A stretch of 15,251 bases of DNA from JBLNBQ01 sp050260095. GTDB lineage: Bacteria; Bacillota; UBA5301; DYFA01. The translations under genes were made by a program, and so were the position numbers. Location: assembly GCA_050260095.1 (NCBI GenBank), contig JBLNBQ010000100.1:1-15251 (forward strand), given 5' to 3'. A model generated the notes under the pieces. That model was not told the DNA's origin. It did no database searches and saw only the letters and a program-made list of their open reading frames with translations. Positions 9,638-15,251 of the stretch are shown here, piece by piece (within the stretch, counting starts at the first letter, position 1; each line of letters opens with the position of its first letter).

Positions 9638-11547
9638 ACGACGAGGTCCGCCTGGAGCGCCTGCGGGAGGCGGTGAGCCGCGTCCCGACGAAACCCGGAG
9701 TCTACCTGATGAAGGACGCCCGGGGCTATGTGATCTATGTCGGGAAGGCCATCTCCCTCCGCAACCGCCTCCGGACCTACTTCGCGGCCTCGAGCCGGCA
9801 CGTGCCGCGCACCCAGGCGATGGTGCGCCAGGTGGAGCAGTTCGAGTACATCGTGGTCGCGAACGCCGTCGAGGCGCTCATCCTCGAAGCCAACCTGATC
9901 AAGGAGCACTCGCCCCGGTACAACGTCCGCCTGAAGGACGATAAAGCGTACCCGTTCGTCAAGGTCTCGCTGGATGAGCCGTTCCCCCGGATCTACCTGG
10001 TCCGGCGCCGCGCGGCCGACGGGGCCCGCTACTTCGGACCCTACACCGACGTGCGCGCTCTGCGGGAGACCCTCGATATCCTCCGCCGCTTCTTCCCGGT
10101 GCGCACTTGCCGCAAGCCGCTCTCGCCCGAGAAGAAGGCCGAGCGGCCTTGTCTCAACGCCCACCTCGGACGCTGCCTCGGCCCGTGCGCTGGCCTGGTG
10201 GCGCCGGAGGAGTACCGGGCGGCCGTGGAAGAGGCCATGCTCTTCCTCGAAGGCCGGCATGACCGCCTCCTGCCGGAGTTGCAGCGCCAGATGGAGGCGG
10301 CCGCGGCGGCGCTCGAGTTCGAGCGGGCTGCCCGGCTGCGCGACCAACTGCAGGCACTGGTCAGGGTGGGGGAGCGGCAGAAGGTGGTCGCAGGCAACCT
10401 GGTCGAACAGGATCTGGCGGCGGTGGCGATCTCCGAGACTCGCGACCTCGCCGTGGTCCAGATCTTTCAGGTTCGCGGGGGCAAGCTGGTCGGGCGCCTC
10501 CACTTCCTGCTGGAAGAGGTGCGCGACCGCGACCGGGGCGAGGTGCTCGCCGCCTTTCTGGCCCAGTATTACCTGGAGGCCGCCTCCATCCCGCCGGAGG
10601 TGCTGGTCGGAGCCGACTTCGGCGACCGGGACGCGCTGGCCGGCTATCTCTCGGGCCGGCGGGGCCGGACGGTCAAGGTCAGGGTGCCGCAGCGGGGCGC
10701 CTCGGCGCAGCTGCTGGCGATGGCCCAGGAGAATGCGGCCACCGCCCTGGAGGAAGAGATCGCCCGCCTCCTCGGCGAACAGGCGCTCCGGGAGGGCGCC
10801 GCGGTGACGCTTGCTGACGCCTTGGGGCTGCCCGCGCCGCCGCGGCGCATCGAGTGCTACGACATCTCGCATACCCAGGGGACGGAGACGGTCGGCTCCA
10901 TGGTGGTGTTCGTCGAAGGGCGTCCCAAGACGAGCGAATACCGGCGTTTCCGGCTGCGCACCATCACCGGCCCCGACGACTTCGCCAGCCTGCAGGAGGT
11001 CATCCGGCGGCGGTTCCTGCGGGCCCGGGCAGAGGAAACCGAAACCCAGGCGCCGGGCGGGAGAGAAGAGGCAGGGACCCGCCGCTCGCTGGCCAAGTTC
11101 GCCGAGCGGCCCGACCTCATGATCATCGATGGCGGCAAGGGGCAGCTCAGTTCGGTGGTGGAGGAGATGGCGGCGCTCGGCGTGGAAGGGATTCCGGTGG
11201 TCGGCCTGGCGAAGGAAGAGGAGCACCTCTTCCGGCCCGGCGAGCGCGACCCCATCATCCTGGCTCCCGGCTCGCCCGCCCTCCACCTGGTCCAGCACAT
11301 CCGCGACGAGGCGCACCGCTTCGCCGTCACCTATCACCGGGAACTCCGCGACAAGCGCGTCCGCGGTTCGGCCCTCGACGCGGTTTCCGGCATCGGGCCC
11401 CAACGCAAGAAAGCCTTGCTCAAACGGTTCGGATCGGTGTCGGCCATCCGGCGGGCCACCGCCGGCGAACTGGCTTCTGTGCCGGGCATCACTCCGGCGC
11501 TCGCCGAACGGATTCTGGACGTGCTGCAAGGCCGCGAGAGCGACTGA
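9634..11547 (+). CDS. uvrC: excinuclease ABC subunit C
   Basis: UvrC makes both incisions flanking UvrB-marked damage. Domains in its 637 residues: GIY-YIG nuclease for the 3' cut (GVYLMKD at 22-28, YVGKA at 35-39, helix with EALILEANLIK at 80-90); cysteines C159, C173, C181 and C185, at positions corresponding to those reported to bind a 4Fe-4S cluster in E. coli UvrC; UVR motif at about 216-242 (LEFERAARLRDQ); RNase H-like 5' nuclease with D410 (ECYDISHT), D499 (IIDGGKGQ) and H561; and a helix-hairpin-helix pair at about 579-631. GTG 9634 overlaps the uvrA stop as GTGA, with GGAGG ten bases upstream, so translation is probably coupled. Residues 466-490 form a charged low-conservation linker. 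No terminator is visible after the stop. Confidence 0.98.
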   Translation: MNDEVRLERLREAVSRVPTKPGVYLMKDARGYVIYVGKAISLRNRLRTYFAASSRHVPRTQAMVRQVEQFEYIVVANAVEALILEANLIKEHSPRYNVRLKDDKAYPFVKVSLDEPFPRIYLVRRRAADGARYFGPYTDVRALRETLDILRRFFPVRTCRKPLSPEKKAERPCLNAHLGRCLGPCAGLVAPEEYRAAVEEAMLFLEGRHDRLLPELQRQMEAAAAALEFERAARLRDQLQALVRVGERQKVVAGNLVEQDLAAVAISETRDLAVVQIFQVRGGKLVGRLHFLLEEVRDRDRGEVLAAFLAQYYLEAASIPPEVLVGADFGDRDALAGYLSGRRGRTVKVRVPQRGASAQLLAMAQENAATALEEEIARLLGEQALREGAAVTLADALGLPAPPRRIECYDISHTQGTETVGSMVVFVEGRPKTSEYRRFRLRTITGPDDFASLQEVIRRRFLRARAEETETQAPGGREEAGTRRSLAKFAERPDLMIIDGGKGQLSSVVEEMAALGVEGIPVVGLAKEEEHLFRPGERDPIILAPGSPALHLVQHIRDEAHRFAVTYHRELRDKRVRGSALDAVSGIGPQRKKALLKRFGSVSAIRRATAGELASVPGITPALAERILDVLQGRESD

Positions 11548-11574
11548 CCGGACGGAAGATCTTGCCGCCCATGG

Positions 11575-11603
11575 TTGTCTGTGGAAGGGACGGATGGTAT
11601 AAT
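11575..11603 (+). promoter_or_regulatory. promoter of the MFS-HAD pair, extended -10
   Basis: TATAAT at 11598-11603, preceded by TG one base upstream (TGnTATAAT), lies 17 bases from TTGTCT at 11575-11580 (4 of 6 match to TTGACA). The predicted start near 11610 gives a leader of about 25 bases carrying the GGGAGG site for TTG 11635. Short arms GGGAC (11587-11591) and GTCCC (11605-11609) flank the -10 and might be a weak operator. Confidence 0.75.
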
Positions 11604-11634
11604 TGTCCCAAATATCGCAGGGAGGGGCTGGGGG

Positions 11635-12909
11635 TTGACGGACCGCACCAGGAGGCACTTCCAGGACAACCTGGCCCTCGTGCGCGACCTGGCCGGCAAC
11701 CGGAGCTTCGTTGCCCTCTGGTTCGGGCAGCAGGTCTCCTGGATCGGCAACGCGTTCCACCGGATCAGCCTGCTCTTCCTTCTGATGGAAGGGGTGGCGG
11801 CCGGCCAACGGTACCTGCCGCTGCTCGTCCTCTCGCTGGTGCACGCGACGGCGCATCTGGTCATCGGCCCGTTCGCGGGAGTCTTCGCCGACCGCTGGAG
11901 CCGGAAGTCGACGATGATCGTCGCCGACCTGAGCCGGGCGGCGTTGGTGCTGCTCATCCCCTTCGCCGCCAGCCGTCCGTGGCTCTACGCCTTGAGTTTC
12001 CTGGTGACCGTCGCCACCCTCTTCTTTGAACCGGCCCGCAACTCGGCGCTGCCCAACGTGGTGCCGGCCGGGCAGCTCTTCACCGCCAACTCCTTCCTCT
12101 CCACCAGCGAGTCCTGCGCCGAGCTGCTCGGGCTTCTGGCCGGCGGGTTTCTGGTCGAGCGCCTGGGCTTCCGGTTCGCCTTCTACCTCGACAGTCTCTC
12201 ATTTGTCATCTCGGCCGCCGCCATCGCGGTGATGTCGCTGCCGCCGGCGCAGGCGCGTGAACGGCGTCCCTGGCGGAGGGAGGCTTCCGAAGTGGTGGGG
12301 GAGCTGCGGGAAGGGCTGGCCTACGTGGCGCGCCGGGTCGACATCCGGGCCGTCTTCGGCCTCTACTTCCTCATGGCCGCCGCGCTCGGCTCGCTCAACA
12401 ACCTCCTCGCCCTCTTCGCCACCGCCGGGCTGGGGCTTGGGCCGGGCGCGTACGCCAAGATGTCGGGCGGCATCGTAGCCGGTTACGTGGTGGGGAGCGT
12501 GGTGGTCGGCCTGGCCGGCACGGGGTACAACCGGGTCGGCATGCTTGGCTTGGGGCTCCTCGGCATGGGTGCCGGCACGGTCATCATGGGCTGGGCTCGG
12601 GTGCTGCCGGTGGCGGTGCTGGGGGCTCTGGTCGGCGGGCTCTTCAACCCCGTCTACTACGTGGCCTCCCGTACTTACCTGCAGGAGGTCGTCGACAATT
12701 CGGTGCTCGGCCGGGTGTTCAGCCTCCAGTTCCTAGTGGTTCAGGCCGGCTTCGTCGCCTCGGTGGGCCTGGCGGCGGCCGTGCTCCCCGCGGTGGGGGT
12801 GCGGTTCTGGCTGATCCTGTCCGGCGTAGCGCTGGCGGTGGTGGGTGGCCTGGTGCCCCGCTTCGGGGTGCTCGGGCGCCTGCGCCGGGGGGAAAGGTTG
12901 GCGGCATGA
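11635..12909 (+). CDS. MFS exporter, DHA3 / MFS_3 type
   Basis: A 424-residue inner-membrane transporter with about 12 hydrophobic segments, probably a proton-driven efflux protein. Features typical of the MFS_3 group (EntS- and macrolide-efflux-like): SFVALWFGQQVSWIGNAF at 24-41, MFS motif A as GVFADRWSRKS at 82-92, and the characteristic FEPARNSALPNVVPAGQLF at 131-149. The start is TTG 11635, with GGGAGG nine bases upstream. An in-frame TTG at 11575 lies within the -35 element of the promoter, upstream of the predicted transcription start, so it cannot be used from that promoter. The stop overlaps the next gene as ATGA. The substrate cannot be deduced; family members export drugs, siderophores or metabolites. 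The gene follows uvrC without a visible terminator. Confidence 0.88.
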   Translation: MTDRTRRHFQDNLALVRDLAGNRSFVALWFGQQVSWIGNAFHRISLLFLLMEGVAAGQRYLPLLVLSLVHATAHLVIGPFAGVFADRWSRKSTMIVADLSRAALVLLIPFAASRPWLYALSFLVTVATLFFEPARNSALPNVVPAGQLFTANSFLSTSESCAELLGLLAGGFLVERLGFRFAFYLDSLSFVISAAAIAVMSLPPAQARERRPWRREASEVVGELREGLAYVARRVDIRAVFGLYFLMAAALGSLNNLLALFATAGLGLGPGAYAKMSGGIVAGYVVGSVVVGLAGTGYNRVGMLGLGLLGMGAGTVIMGWARVLPVAVLGALVGGLFNPVYYVASRTYLQEVVDNSVLGRVFSLQFLVVQAGFVASVGLAAAVLPAVGVRFWLILSGVALAVVGGLVPRFGVLGRLRRGERLAA

Positions 12910-13730
12910 AGGAGGCCGAGGCCACCATCCGTCTTGTGGCCCTGGATATCGACGATACGCTGCTGGCGCCTGATCTGACCATCCCCGGGCCTAGCGCGGC
13001 GGCCGTCCGCGCCGTCCTGGCCCAGGGGACGCCGGTGGTGCTGGCCACCGGCCGCATGTTCCGCTCGGCCCTGCCATACGCCCTGGAACTCGGGGTCACG
13101 CTGCCGCTGATCAGTTACAACGGGGCACTGGTGCGGGATCCCGCCGGGGAGACCCTGGCCCACCAGCCCGTCCCGCTCGACCTTGCCCACTCGGTCATCC
13201 GGCTCTGCGCGCAGGAGGACCTCACCCTGAACCTTTACCTCGACGACGATCTGTTCGTGGCGCGCCGGACGCCCGAGGTGGCGCACTACGAGGAGATCGC
13301 CGGGCTGCCCGCCCAGGAGGTGGGCGATCTGGCCGGTTTCCTGGCCCGGCGCGGCGGCGAACCCACCAAGTTGCTGATCGTGGCGGCGCCGGAGAAGGCG
13401 GAGGAACTCGCCGCCCGGCTCGGGGAACTCCACCGGGGTGTGCTCAACGTGATGCGGTCGCGGCCCCGGTTCGTCGAGATCGTGCGGGAGGGCGTCGACA
13501 AGTGGTGGGCGGTGCTCGCCATCGCCGAGCGGCTCGGGGTCGCGCCGGGGGAGATCATGGCGATGGGGGACAGCCGGAACGACCTTCTCATGCTCGAACG
13601 CGCCGCCCTGTCGGTGACCGTGCCCCATGCCCCGGGCTACCTCAAGGCGGCAGCCGACTACGTGACGGAAAAAGACGACGGCCTCGGCGTCGCCGAGGCC
13701 CTCGAACGGTTTGTGCTCAGCCGGCGGTGA
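12906..13730 (+). CDS. Cof-type HAD-IIB family hydrolase
   Basis: A cytoplasmic phosphatase of the haloacid dehalogenase superfamily, subclass IIB (Cof/YidA-like), 274 residues. Motif I is LDIDDTLL with nucleophile D14 and acid/base D16; motif II ends in the ATGR of 47-50; the catalytic lysine is K199 in GVDKWWAVL; motif IV is GDSRND at 221-226 (D222, D226). The region between about 85 and 185 is the alpha/beta cap that sets specificity. Related enzymes dephosphorylate sugar phosphates, flavin precursors or pyridoxal phosphate; which applies is unknown. ATG 12906 overlaps the MFS stop by four bases, so production is coupled to the exporter. The last codons form the stem of the terminator, with TGA in the loop. 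Confidence 0.93.
   Translation: MKEAEATIRLVALDIDDTLLAPDLTIPGPSAAAVRAVLAQGTPVVLATGRMFRSALPYALELGVTLPLISYNGALVRDPAGETLAHQPVPLDLAHSVIRLCAQEDLTLNLYLDDDLFVARRTPEVAHYEEIAGLPAQEVGDLAGFLARRGGEPTKLLIVAAPEKAEELAARLGELHRGVLNVMRSRPRFVEIVREGVDKWWAVLAIAERLGVAPGEIMAMGDSRNDLLMLERAALSVTVPHAPGYLKAAADYVTEKDDGLGVAEALERFVLSRR
13680..13700 (+). repeat. 9-base-pair perfect hairpin inside the HAD gene, ahead of the terminator
   Basis: GGCCTCGGC and GCCGAGGCC are separated by GTC. It encodes the GLGVAEA stretch and ends 18 bases before the terminator stem. No T-tract follows. It could affect ribosome or polymerase pausing near the 3' end, or be a by-product of GC-rich codons. Confidence 0.55.
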
Positions 13731-13744
13731 GCCGGCTTTTCTTC
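13719..13744 (+). terminator. intrinsic terminator of the MFS-HAD transcript
   Basis: AGCCGGC and GCCGGCT form a perfect 7-base-pair GC-rich stem around a 5-base loop, followed by TTTTCTTC. The stop codon TGA (13728-13730) lies in the loop and the last sense codons in the stem. The opposite strand has no T-run after the stem, so it acts in the plus direction only. Confidence 0.85.
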
Positions 13745-13776
13745 GCCGCACGTCGCTTCCTTGCACGTCGCGCCGC

Positions 13777-14946
13777 CTAGATGACGAGCGCCAAGCCGGC
13801 CGCCGCCGCCAACCCCAGGACCCCTCCGAAATAGAAGGGGGCCGAGGCGCCGAAGAACTGCCAGAGAAGGCCCGCCAACTGGCTCGCGGGGTAGAGACCG
13901 ATGCCCGCCAGCGTAGCGTGGAGGCCGATCATGGTGGCGCGCAGGTGCGGCGGGGCCACGTCGGCGACCAGCGCCTTCTCGACCCCTTCGGTCAGAGCGA
14001 TGTACAGGCCGTAGGCGGCGAACAGAGTCCACAGCCCCGCCGGAGTCTTCACCAACGCGAACCCGATGTACACCAGGCCGTACATGGCGTACCCGGTAAC
14101 CAGCAGCGCTTTCCGCCCGATCTTGTCCGAGAGATGCCCGGCCGGCAGGGAGACCAGCGCGTAGACGAGGTTATAAACCAAGTACATTCCCAGGGTCACC
14201 AGCGCCGGGTTGGCGACGTGGCGGGCGTCGAGCAGCCGGTCGGCCCTGAGCAGCAGGAACATGTTCGACGAGTTCCCCAGGGTGAAGAGGGCCGTGAAGA
14301 TGAGGAACGCCTTGAGCCGGCGGTCGAGGGCCGACCACTGGAAGCCCAGTTTTTTGGCGAGCGATTTGCCCTCGCCCCGCTCCTCCTTCAACAGGCCGAG
14401 CGCCGCCACTCCCAGCGCCGCGGGGATGAGCGAGACGAGGAAGATCTTGCGGTAGGTCGCCGGAGCGGCCTGGTTGAACCGGGTGAGCAGGTAGATGGCG
14501 AGGCCGGTGCCCACGACCGCCCCGAGGGTGTCCATGGCGCGGTGGAGGCCGAAGGTGAAACCGCGACGTTCGGGAGGGCAGGCTTCGGCCAGGAGCGCGT
14601 CGCGGGGGGCGTTGCGCACCCCTTTTCCGAAACGGTCGATCATCCGGCCGACCAGCACCATCGGCCAACTGCCCGAGGCGGCGATGAACAGTTTGCCCAG
14701 CGGGCTGGCCGCGTAGCCGGCGATGGTCAGCGGTTTACGGCGCCGGAAGCGGTCGGCGACGTAGCCGGAGAAGACCTTGAGGAGGCTGGCCGTGGTCTCC
14801 GCCAGCCCTTCGATGAGGCCGAGGACCGCCGGCCCGGCCCCGATGCGAGCCAGGTAGAGCGGCATCAGGGGGTAGACCATCTCGCTCGACGCGTCGGTGA
14901 AGAAGCTGACCAGCCCCAGTACGATGACGTTGAACACCCCGCTCAC
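13777..14946 (-). CDS. MFS transporter, partner of ChrB-like protein
   Basis: A 389-residue inner-membrane protein of the major facilitator superfamily with about 11-12 hydrophobic segments. Conserved charged motifs are visible: FFTDASSEMVYPLMPLYL in helix 1 (15-32), motif A GYVADRFRRRKPL at 61-73, DRFGKGVRNAPRDALLAE at 104-121, and a second motif A-like HLSDKIGRK at 271-279 in the second half. This signature set marks a widespread, poorly characterised MFS group. The start is GTG 14946, overlapping the stop of the upstream ChrB-like gene as GTGA, so the two are translationally coupled. The substrate is unknown; co-transcription with a chromate-resistance-like protein hints at oxyanion or metal stress, which is inference. 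It converges on the HAD gene; no clear minus-strand terminator was seen in the 46-base gap. Confidence 0.88.
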   Translation of the reverse strand: MSGVFNVIVLGLVSFFTDASSEMVYPLMPLYLARIGAGPAVLGLIEGLAETTASLLKVFSGYVADRFRRRKPLTIAGYAASPLGKLFIAASGSWPMVLVGRMIDRFGKGVRNAPRDALLAEACPPERRGFTFGLHRAMDTLGAVVGTGLAIYLLTRFNQAAPATYRKIFLVSLIPAALGVAALGLLKEERGEGKSLAKKLGFQWSALDRRLKAFLIFTALFTLGNSSNMFLLLRADRLLDARHVANPALVTLGMYLVYNLVYALVSLPAGHLSDKIGRKALLVTGYAMYGLVYIGFALVKTPAGLWTLFAAYGLYIALTEGVEKALVADVAPPHLRATMIGLHATLAGIGLYPASQLAGLLWQFFGASAPFYFGGVLGLAAAAGLALVI

Positions 14947-15251
14947 CGTTCCTTTCTTCTTCTGGCGGGCTCAGGCGACGCTTGGTCGGGCGCGCTTTGG
15001 CCTGCGCCGTGTTCCCGGGCATACACCAGGCGGGCGAAATCGTCGCACGCCCGGCGGCACTCGGCCAGGCTGGCAGCCGCCCTGGCCTGCCCCGGCGCGC
15101 CGAAGTGGTCGCGCGCCTTCACCTTCTCCATCCACCGCATGAGCTTCTCGAGGTCCTCTTCGAGTTCTTCCATCTCGCCGAAGGTGAACTTCTGCGCTCG
15201 TGTCTCCTTCTCGACTTCCTTGAGGAAGTGGACGCACTGCTCGACCACCTC
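14943..15251 (-). CDS. ChrB N-terminal-domain-like protein, 5' end outside window
   Basis: The C-terminal part (about 102 residues) of a cytoplasmic, mostly helical protein; the frame stays open to the right edge. KFTFGEMEELEEDLEKLMRW followed by MEKVKARDHFGAP and later C...CDDFARLVYARE resembles, from memory, the N-terminal domain of chromate-resistance protein ChrB, whose stand-alone versions are roughly 170-190 residues. ChrB in Cupriavidus is described as a chromate-responsive regulator. A GTG at 15248 is in frame but is probably internal, because the homologous region starts earlier. The tail is low-complexity and basic (ARRRKER). It overlaps the downstream MFS gene by four bases. No chrA is visible here. 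The family assignment rests on motif memory only. Confidence 0.68.
   Translation of the reverse strand, partial: EVVEQCVHFLKEVEKETRAQKFTFGEMEELEEDLEKLMRWMEKVKARDHFGAPGQARAAASLAECRRACDDFARLVYAREHGAGQSAPDQASPEPARRRKER

Noticed and set aside
11587..11609. GGGAC/GTCCC arms around the MFS -10 as a firm operator
   Set aside because: Five-base arms with a 13-base spacer are too weak on their own; noted only inside the promoter entry.
11575..11634. Longer MFS protein starting at TTG 11575
   Set aside because: That codon coincides with the -35 hexamer and lies upstream of the predicted transcription start; TTG 11635 has GGGAGG at nine bases.
9469..11856. Minus-strand open frame of 795 codons across the uvrA end, uvrC and the MFS start
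   Set aside because: It is antisense to well-supported genes and crosses their boundaries. It has no family motifs. Similar shadows opposite uvrA (6614-7882, 7946-9502) and uvrB (4596-5636) have the same cause.

Overview
The window is GC-rich (roughly two-thirds G+C by eye), densely coded chromosomal DNA. Several signals point to a Gram-positive bacterium, most likely a high-GC member of the Bacillota: a uvrB-uvrA-uvrC gene order, a Gram-positive-type LexA (SOS) box, strong GGAGG-like ribosome binding sites, frequent GTG and TTG starts, and sigma-A-like promoters. The lineage is an inference; nothing here fixes genus or family. No RNA genes, insertion sequences, CRISPR arrays or phage genes were seen.

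Left part (1-4340, minus strand). One operon is read leftward: a TetR-family regulator, two oligopeptide/dipeptide ABC transporter ATPases (DppD-like, then DppF-like) and a family-5 solute-binding protein. The regulator overlaps the start of the first ATPase gene, the two ATPases are 15 bases apart, and a small stem-loop lies before the binding-protein gene. The two permeases such a transporter needs are not in the window; only 37 bases remain before the left edge. A good promoter with a perfect 7+7 inverted repeat over the expected transcription start lies in front of tetR and suggests autoregulation.

Centre (4341-11547, plus strand). A 279-base divergent intergenic region carries the tetR promoter and operator, a long imperfect dyad of unknown role, a LexA box and an extended -10 promoter. 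The full nucleotide-excision-repair incision set follows: uvrB, uvrA, uvrC. uvrA and uvrC overlap by four bases; uvrB and uvrA are separated by a 164-base spacer.

Right part. A DHA3-type MFS exporter with its own extended -10 promoter and a Cof-type HAD phosphatase form a translationally coupled pair (11575-13744). An intrinsic terminator there has the phosphatase stop codon in its loop. No terminator separates uvrC from this pair, so SOS read-through is possible. Converging from the right edge is another coupled pair on the minus strand: a 5'-truncated protein resembling the N-terminal domain of chromate-resistance protein ChrB, overlapping by four bases a second MFS transporter.

The window is mostly well-known housekeeping and transport genes. 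The points most worth a second look are the regulatory architecture of the divergent region, the TetR-controlled peptide importer whose binding protein has no lipobox, the ChrB-like/MFS pair, and the near-identical 36-base UVR-motif segments shared by uvrB and uvrC. I did not find a convincing previously undescribed multi-gene system.
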